This document shows positions 1 through 9,305 of a DNA stretch of 64,000 nt, piece after piece (the first letter of the stretch is position 1; every line of letters starts with the position of its first letter). Origin of the DNA: Actinomadura sp. J1-007 (GTDB taxonomy: Bacteria; Actinomycetota; Actinomycetes; Streptosporangiales; Streptosporangiaceae); NCBI RefSeq assembly GCF_009793335.1, contig NZ_WING01000001.1, forward strand, positions 682,001-746,000, written 5' to 3'. Under the pieces are notes generated by a model that saw only the letters and a list, made by a program, of their open reading frames with translations, was not told the DNA's origin and made no database searches. Position numbers and translations under genes: made by a program.

Positions 1-353
1 CGCTCCAGCACACCCGACTTCACGCCCTGACTCCCACGCGCGCTCCCGCGCGCGCCCGCGTAACGACCCGTCCACGCGCACATCCGCGCCAGCACCGTCC
101 TGGCCTGCCCGGCCTGCATCCCCCCGGGCAGGCCATCGCCGTTTCCGGAGGCGGCCCGAACCCGCCCCTGTCAAGGTTCGGACACCCGCTCGACGGGCGC
201 GTACGGCCCCTCCCGCGCGCGTTCGCCGTCCCCGCGGCCCCCGAGAGTGTGCGACGCGCCGAGTCCCGTTGTCCTGAGGCGGTCGCCCTTGGGTCTCCAG
301 GACACCTAGCAGGTCGTTTTAACATTTCATTACTTTTGACTCGGGGAGTGCGC
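1..353. other. left-edge non-coding stretch with possible tail of an upstream gene
   Basis: No convincing gene lies here. Frame 1 reads nine codons and then a TGA at 28-30, which could be the last codons of a gene outside the window, but too little is present to judge. TGTCCTG at 270-276 pairs with CAGGACA at 298-304 and could form a hairpin just before an unusually AT-rich patch (about 317-340) that probably holds the promoter of the histidine kinase. Confidence 0.35.
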
Positions 354-2315
354 ATGGAGACGGCAGGACACGACCGGACGGCGGGCCGAGCGCCCTTACT
401 GCTCGCCCTGGCGGCGGTCGCGGCCGTCTGCGCCTCGCTCGTCATCGGCGCCTGGGTCCCGGAGGACCGCCGGATGGTCTGGTGGCACCCCGAGATCGTG
501 ATCGCGCTCTCCTGGACGCCCGTCGCCGCGCTGCTGCTGCGCTACCGGCCGGGCCTGCGGGTCGGCCTGCTCATGCTCACGGCCGGCTGCGGCGCCGCGC
601 TGTACGTCCTCGCGCTCAACCTCGGGCCCTGGTTCGACCTGCACGGCTGGGCGGGCGCGGGGTTCCTGGAGTGGCTCGGGACGTGGCTGTGGGCGGTCGA
701 CACGTTCGCGCTGACGCTGGTGCTGCCGCTGATCTTCCCGGACGGGCGGCTGGTCTCGCGGTGGTTCCGGCCCGTCCTCGCGGTCGCGCTGGCCGTCCCG
801 GCGATCGTGGCCGCGCACCTGACGATCGACCCGGACGCGCGCCGGTTCCACCACGGGGTTTCGGTCTACCCGTTCCAGGACATCCCGGTCGTGATCAGCG
901 CCACCATCCTCGGCACGCTGCTGCTCGGCCTGGTCTCGGTCGTCCTGCGGTTCCTGCGGTCCCCGCCCGACGTGCGCAGGCAGATCGCGTGGGTCATCTA
1001 CCCCGGCGTCCTCGCCCAGGCCGTCATCTACGTCGGCGAGACCACCCCGATCGGCGACCCGCTCCGCAACGTCGCGATCGCGGCCGTTCCGGTCTGCATC
1101 GCGATAGCCATCACGCGCTACCGGCTGTATGACATCGATGTGGTGATCAGCAAGACCCTCGTGTACGCCGGGCTGGCCGGCGTCCTGACCGGCGTGTACT
1201 TCGCGCTGGTCGGCGCGGTGAGCCTGCTGCTGTCCGACCACGGGCAGATCGCGGGGCTGGCGGGCGCGATCGCCGCGGGCGCGGTGTTCGAGCCCGCGCG
1301 GCGGCGGCTCCAGCGGGCGGTGGACGGCCTGCTGCGCGGCGAGCGCGACCCGTACCGCATCGCCGACTGGCTGAACCGCAGGCTCCAGACCGCCCCGAGC
1401 CCGACCGCCGCGCTCGCCGTCGCCGCCGAGGTGGCGCGGACGGCCCTGCACGCGACCGGCGTGCTGATCGAGGTGCTGGACCGCGACGGCCGCACCGTCT
1501 CGGCGGAGGACGGCGTCCTCGGCGACCGGCCGCAGCACATCCCGCTCGTCTGGCACGGCGAACCGGTCGGGCGGCTGCTGTTCGGCGTCACCCACACGCC
1601 CGACGCCCGGCTGTCGGGCATCCTCGCGCGCAACCTCGCCGAGCTCGCGAACGCCTCGCGGCTCGCCGCCGACGTCCAGCGCTCCCGCGAGCGGATCCTG
1701 CGCACCCGGGAGGAGGAGCGGCGCAGGCTGCGCCGCGACCTGCACGACGGCCTCGGCCCGACGCTCGCCAGCCTCGCGATGACCGTGGACGCGACGCGCA
1801 TCACGCTGAAGAAGGACCCGGAGGCCGCGGACGCGCTGCTGGAGCACCTGCGCACCACCATGGGCCGCACCATCGGCGACATCCGGGAGCTGGTGTACGA
1901 CCTGCGCCCGCCCGCGCTGGACGAGCTCGGCCTGGCCGGCGCGATCGAGGCCCTCGGCGGCGTGGTCTCGACGGGCGACGGCCCCAAGGTCGCCGTGCAC
2001 GTGGACGGGGATCTCGCCAGCCTCCCGGCGGCGGCCGAGGTCGCCGCGTACCGGATCGTCCAGGAGGCCCTGACGAACGTGCACCGCCACGCGAAGGCCG
2101 GCGCGGCGACCGTCCGCCTCCACCTGAACGGCGACCTGCACGTGACGGTCGGCGACGACGGCGTCGGTCTGCCCGAGGCGGTGCGGTCGGGGATCGGGAT
2201 GTCGTCCATGCGCGAACGCGCCGCGGAACTGGGCGGATCCTGCACGGTCGGCCCCGGCCCCGAGGGCGGGACCGTGGTGCGGGCCCGGCTCCCGGTCAAC
2301 GGCGCCCATCCCTGA
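354..2315 (+). CDS. sensor histidine kinase, NarL/LiaS type (HisKA_3)
   Basis: A 653-residue membrane sensor kinase. The first 300 or so residues are mostly hydrophobic segments, followed by a GAF-like stretch (about 345-445). The dimerisation/phosphoacceptor motif RDLHDGLGP places the phosphorylated histidine at about residue 464, typical of HisKA_3 kinases that partner NarL/LuxR-type regulators. The ATP-binding domain has the N-box NVHRHAK (Asn575) and a G-box near residue 615. The ATG at 354 is preferred over upstream starts because GGGGAG sits five bases before it and the low-GC promoter-like region would otherwise be coding. No response regulator lies downstream, so any partner is upstream of the window or elsewhere. 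The signal sensed cannot be read from the sequence. Confidence 0.85.
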   Translation: METAGHDRTAGRAPLLLALAAVAAVCASLVIGAWVPEDRRMVWWHPEIVIALSWTPVAALLLRYRPGLRVGLLMLTAGCGAALYVLALNLGPWFDLHGWAGAGFLEWLGTWLWAVDTFALTLVLPLIFPDGRLVSRWFRPVLAVALAVPAIVAAHLTIDPDARRFHHGVSVYPFQDIPVVISATILGTLLLGLVSVVLRFLRSPPDVRRQIAWVIYPGVLAQAVIYVGETTPIGDPLRNVAIAAVPVCIAIAITRYRLYDIDVVISKTLVYAGLAGVLTGVYFALVGAVSLLLSDHGQIAGLAGAIAAGAVFEPARRRLQRAVDGLLRGERDPYRIADWLNRRLQTAPSPTAALAVAAEVARTALHATGVLIEVLDRDGRTVSAEDGVLGDRPQHIPLVWHGEPVGRLLFGVTHTPDARLSGILARNLAELANASRLAADVQRSRERILRTREEERRRLRRDLHDGLGPTLASLAMTVDATRITLKKDPEAADALLEHLRTTMGRTIGDIRELVYDLRPPALDELGLAGAIEALGGVVSTGDGPKVAVHVDGDLASLPAAAEVAAYRIVQEALTNVHRHAKAGAATVRLHLNGDLHVTVGDDGVGLPEAVRSGIGMSSMRERAAELGGSCTVGPGPEGGTVVRARLPVNGAHP

Positions 2316-2347
2316 CACCGTCCCTGCGAAGACACCGTCCCTGCGAA
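2314..2347. repeat. 17-bp tandem duplication across the kinase stop codon
   Basis: GACACCGTCCCTGCGAA occurs twice head to tail (2314-2330 and 2331-2347). The first copy begins inside the TGA stop codon of the histidine kinase gene. Confidence 0.8.
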
Positions 2348-2403
2348 CGCTCCGAGAACACGCTGACCGCCACAACACCCGGATATGTGAAAACCCCCGG
2401 TGG

Positions 2404-2448
2404 GAGGGCCGATGGCCGCCCCCCGCCAAGAAGGTGCCATCGGCCCTC
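2404..2448. terminator. hairpin between convergent kinase gene and dapF
   Basis: A perfect 12-bp stem (GAGGGCCGATGG at 2404-2415 with CCATCGGCCCTC at 2437-2448, 21-base loop) lies between the 3' end of the kinase gene and the 3' end of dapF. It has no T-run on either side, as is common for actinobacterial terminators. It could serve both convergent genes. Confidence 0.6.
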
Positions 2449-2637
2449 GGGCTCCGAACGGTTCCGGGGCTCCCATCCCAGTCCCGTACGGGCCATTCAC
2501 CAGAGGGTGTGCATCTCAGAAGTTAGGCCCGCCGGGGTCCCGCCGGTCAGGGACAACGGTCCCGTTCCATCCGGGACCTGCCCGACGACCGCGATTCGCG
2601 CTGGTGGGAGCGGTGTCCGCGTTGGGACGAAGGGGCC

Positions 2638-3489
2638 TCAGAGCCAGCCCGGGTAGGTCTCGCCCTCCGCGACGAGCTCGGCGGGCCCCTTGAGGTGGCT
2701 GGTCGTCCCGTCGAACGTCACCGTGAGCCGTCCGCCCGGGACGTCCACGGTCCACTCGCCCTCCGGCAGCGCGCCCCCGTCGAGCCCGTACGACTCGTAC
2801 GGCGCCTCGGGGCCGATGGCCGCCGCGGCGGCCACCGCGACCGTTCCGGTGCCGCACGACCGCGTCTCCCCGGAACCGCGCTCGAACACGCGCATTTCCA
2901 GGTGGTGGTCACCGATCGTACGGAAGAACTCGACGTTCACGCCCTCGGGGAACGCAGCGGGGTCGAAGCCCGGCGCACGCGACAAGTCGAGCCCGACGAC
3001 CGGCGCGTCCACGGGGCAGGCCAGGTGGGGATTGCCCATGGAGATGCGCTTGCCGGTGAACGTCTCGCCCGCGACGGTCGCCTCGCCTCCGCCGAGGTAC
3101 GCGGGCGGCCCCATTTCCGCGGACACGTCCCCGGCGCCTCCCAGGCTCACGCCTCGTACTCCCGCGCGCGTGGCGATTCCCCACTCGCCCGGCGCGGCGA
3201 GGCCCGCCTCGACCAGGTAGCGGGCGAAGACGCGGATGCCGTTGCCGCACATCTCGCCGATGCTGCCGTCGGAGTTGCGGTAGTCCATGAACCATTCGGC
3301 GCCCGAAGCCTCGATCTCCGGGATTCCGGCGGCCTTCGCCCGGACGACGCGCAGGATGCCGTCGGCGCCGATGCCCGCGCGTCTGTCGCACAGCCGCGCC
3401 ACCACGTCCGCGGACAGTTCCAGGGTTCCGTCCGGGTCGGGCAGGATCACGAAGTCGTTCTCGGTGCCATGGCCCTTAACAAACCGCAT
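2638..3489 (-). CDS. dapF: diaminopimelate epimerase
   Basis: DapF interconverts LL- and meso-diaminopimelate, the last step before lysine and the source of the meso-DAP used in cell-wall cross-links. The 283-residue protein has the normal length. Both catalytic cysteines are visible: Cys81 in GEMCGNG and Cys212 in RSCGTGT. The start is set at the ATG opening MRFVKGHGTEND, the conserved N-terminus; the reading frame extends 30 codons further upstream but that part is not family-like. It lies 20 bases downstream of miaA and is probably co-transcribed with it. Confidence 0.95.
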   Translation of the reverse strand: MRFVKGHGTENDFVILPDPDGTLELSADVVARLCDRRAGIGADGILRVVRAKAAGIPEIEASGAEWFMDYRNSDGSIGEMCGNGIRVFARYLVEAGLAAPGEWGIATRAGVRGVSLGGAGDVSAEMGPPAYLGGGEATVAGETFTGKRISMGNPHLACPVDAPVVGLDLSRAPGFDPAAFPEGVNVEFFRTIGDHHLEMRVFERGSGETRSCGTGTVAVAAAAAIGPEAPYESYGLDGGALPEGEWTVDVPGGRLTVTFDGTTSHLKGPAELVAEGETYPGWL

Positions 3490-3509
3490 GGAACGATCGT
3501 ATGACCTCG

Positions 3510-4427
3510 TCAGGGGGCGGACGCCAGCGCCGCCTCCACGGCCCTGTCGGCGAGGTCGGGTGCGTCGTACGGAAGCCACACCACGCGCGGATCACGCCGG
3601 AACCACGACTCCTGCCGACGGGCGAAGCGCCGCGTGGAACGGATCGTCTCCTCTTTGGCGCGTTCCTCCGTCCACTCGCCGTCCAGGTAGCGCAGGACCT
3701 GGGCGTAGCCGAGGGCCCGGCTCGCGGTGACGCCGTTCCGCAGGCCCCGCTCCTCCAGCGCCCTGACCTCCGCGACGAGGCCCGCGTCCCACATGCGCTC
3801 GACGCGGACGGCGATCCGCTCGTCCAGCTCGGGCCTGGGGACGCTCAGGCCGATCTGCGCGACCGCGCCGTACCGGTAGCGGTGCTCGGGCAGCGTCGCG
3901 GTGAACGGGCGGCCGGAGATCTCGATCACCTCCAGCGCGCGGACGATCCGCCGCCCGTTGCTGGGCAGGATCGCCTCGGCCGCCGCCGGATCGAGCCCGC
4001 GCAGCCGTTCGTGCAGGACGCCGGAACCCGTCCCGGCCAGCTCGTCCTCCAGCCGCGCCCGGACGGCGGGGTCGGTGCCGGGGAATTCGAGGTGGTCGAG
4101 CGCCGCCCGCACGTACAGCCCGGAACCGCCGACGAGCACGGGCGTACGGCCCCGTCCGCGGACGGCCGCGATCGTCTCGGCGGCGAGCCGCTGGTACTCG
4201 GCGACGCTCGCGGTGACCGCCGCGTCCCAGACGTCCAGCAGGTGGTGCGGGACGCCGCGCATCTCTCCGGGGGCCAGCTTGGCGGTGCCGACGTCCATGC
4301 CCCGGTACAGCTGCATCGAGTCGGCGTTGACCGCCTCGCCGCCGAGCCGCAGGCACAGCTCCACGGCGAGATCGGACTTTCCGGCGGCGGTCGGCCCGAC
4401 GACCGCGATCACGTCTGGTGAGCTCAC
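3510..4427 (-). CDS. miaA: tRNA dimethylallyltransferase
   Basis: MiaA transfers a dimethylallyl group from DMAPP to N6 of A37 in tRNAs that read codons starting with U. It makes the substrate for MiaB, encoded upstream on the same strand. The 305-residue protein begins at a GTG and carries the P-loop GPTAAGKS (11-18) and the DSMQLYRGMDVGTAK substrate-binding segment. Length and order match the family. The stop lies 20 bases before the dapF start, so miaA-dapF look like one transcription unit. Confidence 0.95.
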   Translation of the reverse strand: MSSPDVIAVVGPTAAGKSDLAVELCLRLGGEAVNADSMQLYRGMDVGTAKLAPGEMRGVPHHLLDVWDAAVTASVAEYQRLAAETIAAVRGRGRTPVLVGGSGLYVRAALDHLEFPGTDPAVRARLEDELAGTGSGVLHERLRGLDPAAAEAILPSNGRRIVRALEVIEISGRPFTATLPEHRYRYGAVAQIGLSVPRPELDERIAVRVERMWDAGLVAEVRALEERGLRNGVTASRALGYAQVLRYLDGEWTEERAKEETIRSTRRFARRQESWFRRDPRVVWLPYDAPDLADRAVEAALASAP

Positions 4428-4523
4428 ACGCTAATTCTCGCAACGGAGTGGGTATGCACGTGCTGTACGGGCGCCGGGCGGTCTCCGGCCGGCGCCGACC
4501 GGACGAGGATTCGGGGGGATCTC

Positions 4524-4769
4524 ATGTCCATCGTCGACAAGGTCAAGGAAATGCTCGGCCAGAACGCCGGCAAGGCCAGGCAGGGCGTCGAGAAGGCCGG
4601 GGACATGGCCGACAGGAAGACCGGCGGCAAGTACTCCGACAAGATCGACAAGGCCCAGGACCAGGCCGGGAAGTACATCGACAAGAACGAGAGCGGCCAG
4701 GGCCAGGCCAACCGGCAGAACGAGCCCGGGGACGGGACGCCGGGGGGCGGCGGCCGCCCGAACGCCTGA
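4524..4769 (+). CDS. MT0933/Rv0909-type antitoxin-like small protein
   Basis: An 81-residue, highly charged protein starting MSIVDKVKEMLGQNAGKA, with the TGGKYSDKIDKAQ core that characterises the actinobacterial MT0933_antitox family. GGGGGG lies five bases before the ATG. The Gly/Asn-rich tail (GDGTPGGGGRPNA) looks disordered. It is encoded on the strand opposite to the mia/dapF cluster and occupies the gap between miaA and the LigB-like gene. No toxin gene is visible beside it, so the antitoxin name rests on family resemblance alone; a role as a small structural or stress protein is equally possible. Confidence 0.75.
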   Translation: MSIVDKVKEMLGQNAGKARQGVEKAGDMADRKTGGKYSDKIDKAQDQAGKYIDKNESGQGQANRQNEPGDGTPGGGGRPNA

Positions 4770-4817
4770 ACGGCCGCCTGGCCGCCTGAACGCCTGTAGC
4801 GGCCGGGCCCCGGCCCC

Positions 4818-5656
4818 TCAGGCGTCCGGGACGCTCTCAGGCGCCTCGGAGCGCCTCCAGCTCGCGACGTGGTAGCCCACGCCGTACGGCGCGGCGCGCG
4901 CGAGCCGTTCCGCCTCGTACCGCCCGCTGTCGGCCCGGCCGCCGCCGGTCCGGCCGCGCGCGTCGTCCGCGCCCCCGCACGCTCGGCGGCGGAGGGGCGC
5001 GACGCGCCGGCCGCGCCGGCGAGCACCTGCCACGCCGCCCGCCCCGCCGCCTGGAGATCGCGCGACAGCTCCGCGTCCAGCCGGGCGAGGGCGGCGGCGT
5101 CGCCCCGTCCGAGCGCGTCCGCGACGGCGTCGTCGTAGGGCGCGCCGCGTTCGTCCAGGTAGCCCGGCGCCTTCTCCGACAGGCACGCCGGGCCGTCCCC
5201 CAGCACGAGCAGCGCGACGCCGTCGGCCGCTCCGGCCAGTTCGCGGCCAAGCTCAAGGCATTCCGCGGGTTCCGCGTCCCACGCGACGGACTGGTAGCGG
5301 ACGCGTTCGGGCACGCCGGTCCTGGACAGCAGCCAGTGTCCGATCGTCAGTGACAGCGGCAGCTCAGGCCCCGTTCCCCACGTGAGGTCCGCGCCGTACG
5401 GGCGCAGGGTCGCCGTCACGTCCGGGCCGTACGCCCGGGTCTCGGGACCGCCGCCGACCACGAACACCGCGTCGGGCGCGGACGCCAGGCCCCGCAGGCG
5501 GGGCGGCCGGGTCGAGGCGTCGAGCACCGGGACGCCCAGCCGCCGTACGGCCTCGTCGCACGCGGCGCGCAGGCCGTCCAGCTCGGGAGCGGCCTCCCCG
5601 GCCACGGCCGGCACGAGGATGGGCGGGTGCGGGCACACCGCCGCCGAGATCAGCAC
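4818..5656 (-). pseudogene. class III extradiol dioxygenase (LigB)-like protein, frameshifted
   Basis: The GTG start at 5656 follows GGAGG at six bases. The frame then encodes a LigB-like N-terminus (SAAVCPHPPILVP) and normal sequence to about residue 220. The family's C-terminus (APYGVGYHVASWR) is encoded in another frame ending at 4818; without the shift the first frame would run on, unlike the family, to 4424. Adding one base near the C-run at 4972-4976 gives a continuous protein of 279 residues. The gene sits between miaB and miaA, a place where actinobacteria commonly carry this uncharacterised protein. It is either a sequencing indel or a recent inactivation; the substrate is unknown. 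Confidence 0.75.
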
Positions 5657-5755
5657 GCGGAGCCTCCAGACCGGGCGTTCCCGGGCCCGCGGCCGTACGG
5701 GCGCACGGCCTGCGCGGCGGCCGGGGATGCGTCGATCATGCCGGAGGACGGGCCG

Positions 5756-7306
5756 TCAGCGGCCGGTCGAGCAGCCCGGCGCGGCGGCCGCGGGGGCCGG
5801 AGCGGGCCGTCCGATGGACGGCATGCCGAGCGCGACGCCCTTCGCGCCGCCGTCGGCCGAGCCGCCCTGCCGCGCCTCCCAGGCGTCGCCCGCGCGCGTG
5901 CGGCGGACCGCGGCGGCGGGCTTGTCGGCGACGAGGTGGTGCGGCGCGGCGTAGGTGACCTCGACCGTGACCATGTCGCCCGGCCGTACGGGCTCGTCCG
6001 GCGCGCGGAAGTGGACCAGGCGGTTGTCGGCGGCGCGCCCGGACAGCCGCAGCGTCGCGTCGTCCTTGCGGCCCTCGCCCTCCGCGACGAGCACTTCCAG
6101 CGTGCGGCCGAGCTGCTTCTTGTTCTCTTCCCAGGAGATCTCCTCCTGGAGGGCCACGAGCCGCTCGTACCGTTCCTGCACGACCCGCTTCGGCACCTGG
6201 CCGTCCATGGTCGCGGCCGGGGTGCCGGGGCGCTTGGAGTACTGGAAGGTGAACGCGCTGGAGAACCGCGCCTCCCGCACGACGTGGAGGGTCTGCTCGA
6301 AGTCCTCCTCGGTCTCGCCGGGGAAGCCCACGATGATGTCGGTGGTGATCGCCGCGTCCGGGATCGCGGCCCGGACCTTCTCGATGATCCCGAGGTAGCG
6401 CTCCTGCCGGTACGAGCGCCGCATCGCCTTGAGGACGGGGTCGGCGCCCGACTGGAGCGGCATGTGCAGCGACGGCATCACGTTGGGCGTCTCGGCCATC
6501 GCGGCGATCACGTCGTCGGTGAAGTCCTTCGGGTGCGGGGAGGTGAACCGGACGCGCTCCAGCCCCTCGACGCCGCCGCACGCGCGGAGCAGCCCGGCGA
6601 AGGCGGACTGGCCGCCCCCGGTCATCGCGCGGACCTCGTCGGGCGCCGTCGCGAGCGCGCCGAACCCGGACCCGTACGCGTTGACGTTCTGGCCGAGCAG
6701 CGTGATCTCCAGGACGCCGTCGGCGACGAGCGCCTCCACCTCGGCGAGGATCTCGCCGGGGCGGCGGTCCCTCTCCTTGCCGCGCAGCGACGGGACGATG
6801 CAGAACGTGCAGGTGTTGTTGCAGCCCACCGAGATCGACACCCACGCCGCGTACGGCGACTCGCGCCGCGTCGGCAGCGTCGAGGGGAACGTCACCAGCG
6901 ACTCTTCGATCTCGACCTGCGCCTCGGCGCGCACCCGGGAGCGCTCCAGCAGCGCCGGGAGCGACCCGATGTTGTGCGTGCCGAACACCACGTCCACCCA
7001 GGGCGCGCGCTTGACGATCGTGTCGCGGTCCTTCTGCGCGAGGCAGCCGCCGACGGCGATCTGCATGCCCGGATGACCGTCCTTGACGGGCCGCAGGTGG
7101 CCGAGGTTGCCGTAGAGGCGGTTGTCGGCGTTCTCCCGTACGGCGCAGGTGTTGAACACCACCACGTCGGGCTCGGCGTCGCCCGCCCGGACGTACCCGG
7201 CGGACTCCAGCAGGCCGGACAGCCGTTCGGAGTCGTGGACGTTCATCTGGCACCCGTAGGTACGGATCTCGTACGTGCGGGGACCGCTCTGGATAGGCGC
7301 ACTCAT
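5756..7306 (-). CDS. miaB: tRNA-2-methylthio-N6-dimethylallyladenosine synthase
   Basis: MiaB is a radical-SAM methylthiotransferase that adds a methylthio group to i6A37 of tRNA, acting after MiaA. The 516-residue protein has the N-terminal auxiliary cluster cysteines (Cys19, Cys54, Cys88) and the radical-SAM triad CNNTCTFC (Cys162, 166, 169), followed by a TRAM domain and a low-complexity tail. The start is the ATG of MSAPIQSG, with TTGGGGAC a few bases upstream; an in-frame start 25 codons earlier is not conserved in type. The gene heads the minus-strand cluster miaB/LigB-like/miaA/dapF. Confidence 0.95.
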   Translation of the reverse strand: MSAPIQSGPRTYEIRTYGCQMNVHDSERLSGLLESAGYVRAGDAEPDVVVFNTCAVRENADNRLYGNLGHLRPVKDGHPGMQIAVGGCLAQKDRDTIVKRAPWVDVVFGTHNIGSLPALLERSRVRAEAQVEIEESLVTFPSTLPTRRESPYAAWVSISVGCNNTCTFCIVPSLRGKERDRRPGEILAEVEALVADGVLEITLLGQNVNAYGSGFGALATAPDEVRAMTGGGQSAFAGLLRACGGVEGLERVRFTSPHPKDFTDDVIAAMAETPNVMPSLHMPLQSGADPVLKAMRRSYRQERYLGIIEKVRAAIPDAAITTDIIVGFPGETEEDFEQTLHVVREARFSSAFTFQYSKRPGTPAATMDGQVPKRVVQERYERLVALQEEISWEENKKQLGRTLEVLVAEGEGRKDDATLRLSGRAADNRLVHFRAPDEPVRPGDMVTVEVTYAAPHHLVADKPAAAVRRTRAGDAWEARQGGSADGGAKGVALGMPSIGRPAPAPAAAAPGCSTGR

Positions 7307-7462
7307 GACAGTCCCCAAGGGTACGTGCTGGCGATGGTCCCCGCGCGCCGTCGCGCGCTCGCCGCGACGCGCCGGTAACATCCGCCGAGGTGATCACGCG
7401 GAACGGCTCGAATCGTGCCGCCGACGTGGGGATTCGTGATCGTATCGGTACCGCGCGGGGAC

Positions 7463-7490
7463 TTGCCCGGCGATTCGGATGACGTAAAGT
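7463..7490 (+). promoter_or_regulatory. candidate leaderless promoter of gluA
   Basis: TTGCCC (7463-7468) and TAAAGT (7485-7490) are 16 bases apart, and the ATG of gluA follows eight bases after the -10 hexamer. No Shine-Dalgarno precedes that ATG. The geometry fits transcription starting at or next to the start codon. Confidence 0.5.
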
Positions 7491-7498
7491 CCGGGCCC

Positions 7499-8302
7499 AT
7501 GACGGACAGCGAAGGCGGGCCCGACCTCACCAAGGGCGGCGGGCCTACGGCGGAGACCGCGGGCGACGGGCCCCTCGTCGTCGTCGAGAACGTCAACAAG
7601 CATTTCGGAGAGCTGCACGTTCTCAAGGACATCAACCTCACCGTGAACCGCGGCGAGGTCGTCGTCGTGATCGGACCGTCAGGCGGGGGCAAGTCGACCC
7701 TGTGCCGGTCGATCAACCGGCTGGAGCCGATCGACGGCGGCACGATCCTGGTGGACGGCAAGGAGCTGCCCAAGGAGGGCAAGGAGCTGGCGAGGCTCCG
7801 CGCCGACGTGGGCATGGTGTTCCAGTCGTTCAACCTGTTCGCGCACAAGACGATCCTCGACAACGTCACGCTCGGGCCGATCAAGGTGCGCAAGCAGGGC
7901 AGGCAGGAGTCCGAGAAGCACGCCATGGAGCTGCTGGACCGGGTCGGCATCGCCAACCAGGCCCAGAAGTACCCCGCGCAGCTCTCCGGCGGGCAGCAGC
8001 AGCGCGCCGCGATCGCGCGCTCCCTCGCGATGAAGCCGAAGGTGATGCTGTTCGACGAGCCCACCTCGGCGCTGGACCCGGAGATGATCAACGAGGTCCT
8101 GGACGTCATGAGCGGGCTCGCCCGCGACGGCATGACCATGGTCGTGGTCACCCACGAGATGGGGTTCGCGCGCAAGGCGGCGCAGAAGGTCGTGTTCATG
8201 GCCGACGGCCAGGTGGTCGAGGAGAACACTCCCGAGGAGTTCTTCACCAACGCGCGCACCGACCGCGCGAAAGACTTCCTTTCCAAGATCCTCACGCACT
8301 GA
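7499..8302 (+). CDS. gluA: glutamate ABC transporter ATP-binding protein
   Basis: Cytoplasmic ATPase of a polar amino acid importer. The 267-residue protein has Walker [10 protein letters not shown] (59-67), the LSGGQQQR signature, Walker [10 protein letters not shown] and the switch histidine in VVTHEMG. About 25 non-conserved residues precede the ATPase core; the ATG at 7499 is chosen because of the promoter geometry. It is first in the gluABCD unit and 41 bases before gluB. Glutamate as substrate is inferred from the four-gene order typical of actinobacteria. Confidence 0.9.
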   Translation: MTDSEGGPDLTKGGGPTAETAGDGPLVVVENVNKHFGELHVLKDINLTVNRGEVVVVIGPSGGGKSTLCRSINRLEPIDGGTILVDGKELPKEGKELARLRADVGMVFQSFNLFAHKTILDNVTLGPIKVRKQGRQESEKHAMELLDRVGIANQAQKYPAQLSGGQQQRAAIARSLAMKPKVMLFDEPTSALDPEMINEVLDVMSGLARDGMTMVVVTHEMGFARKAAQKVVFMADGQVVEENTPEEFFTNARTDRAKDFLSKILTH

Positions 8303-8343
8303 GCCGTCGGGGCTCCGGCAGGAAAGCAGAGGTAGACGAGAGC

Positions 8344-9213
8344 ATGCGAGTTCGACGTTTCGGCGCCCTGGTCGGCGCGGGGGTCGCGCTGTCCCTGGCG
8401 CTCAGCGCCTGCGGCAGCGACACCGAGAAAACCGAGGCCAAGAGCGTTGCCCAGAAGGCCAAGGACGACAAGAAGCTGACGATCGGCATCAAGTACGACC
8501 AGCCCTCGCTCGGCCTGAAGAAGCCCGACGGCACGTTCGACGGCTTCGACGTCGACGTCGCCCGCTACGTGGCCAAGGAGCTCGGCGTCCCCGAGAGCGG
8601 CGTCACGTTCAAGGAGGCCCGCTCCGAGAACCGCGAGTCGTTCCTCCAGGGCGGCCAGGTGGACCTCGTCTTCGCGACGTACTCCATCACCGAGGCCCGC
8701 AAGCAGCAGGTCGGCTTCGGCGGCCCCTACTACGTCGCGCACCAGGACACGATGGTCCGGGCCAACGACAACGGCATCAAGAAGGCCGAGGACCTCAAGG
8801 GCAAGCGGCTGTGCCGCGCGGCCGGGTCCAACTCGTTCCGCCGCGTGACCGAGGGCCCGCCGGACGGCAAGCTCGCCGTCAAGGGCGTGAAGCTCGTCGA
8901 CGCCTCGTCCTACTCCGACTGCGCCGCCAAGCTGAAGGCCGGCGCGCTGGACGCGGTCAGCACCGACGACCTGATCCTGGCCGGCTTCGCCAGCCAGCAG
9001 AAGGGCTCGTTCAAGGTCATCAACGCCCCGTTCACCGACGAGAAGTACGGCATCGGGATCAAGAAGGGCGACAAGGAGACCTGCGAGGCCGTCAACAAGG
9101 CCGTCACGAAGATGTACTCCGACGGCACCGCCAAGACCCTGCTCGACAAGCACTTCTCGGGCACCGGCCTGAAGCCCACGACGACCGTCCCTCAGTTCGA
9201 GGGCTGCGCCTGA
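8344..9213 (+). CDS. gluB: glutamate-binding lipoprotein of ABC transporter
   Basis: Extracellular solute-binding protein (family 3), 289 residues. The signal peptide ends in the lipobox LSAC followed by GSD, so the mature protein is anchored by a lipidated cysteine. The body has the two-lobed family-3 fold signatures, for example FDGFDVDVARYVAKELG and DLVFATYSITEARKQ. It is the expected partner of GluA/C/D. AGAGG lies upstream of the ATG. Confidence 0.9.
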   Translation: MRVRRFGALVGAGVALSLALSACGSDTEKTEAKSVAQKAKDDKKLTIGIKYDQPSLGLKKPDGTFDGFDVDVARYVAKELGVPESGVTFKEARSENRESFLQGGQVDLVFATYSITEARKQQVGFGGPYYVAHQDTMVRANDNGIKKAEDLKGKRLCRAAGSNSFRRVTEGPPDGKLAVKGVKLVDASSYSDCAAKLKAGALDAVSTDDLILAGFASQQKGSFKVINAPFTDEKYGIGIKKGDKETCEAVNKAVTKMYSDGTAKTLLDKHFSGTGLKPTTTVPQFEGCA

Positions 9214-9305
9214 TCCCAGGCTGAGGCCCGCCACGGCGACGCGGTCCCGGAGCGCCGAACGCGCCCCCGGGACCGCCGCCGTGGCCACCGACCCGCTGGA
9301 ACGCC

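Noticed and set aside
396-2429. Long open frame (677 codons) antisense to the histidine kinase, and similar long antisense or out-of-frame readings opposite rny, lhr, secA2, ftsK and rnj
   Set aside because: They are mirror readings of GC-rich genes, rich in Arg/Pro/Ala/His, without domains or ribosome sites; the opposite strand encodes clear families.
4424-4817. Extension of the LigB-like frame to 4424
   Set aside because: This part is antisense to the antitoxin-like gene and unlike the family; the real C-terminus is in the other frame, ending at 4818.
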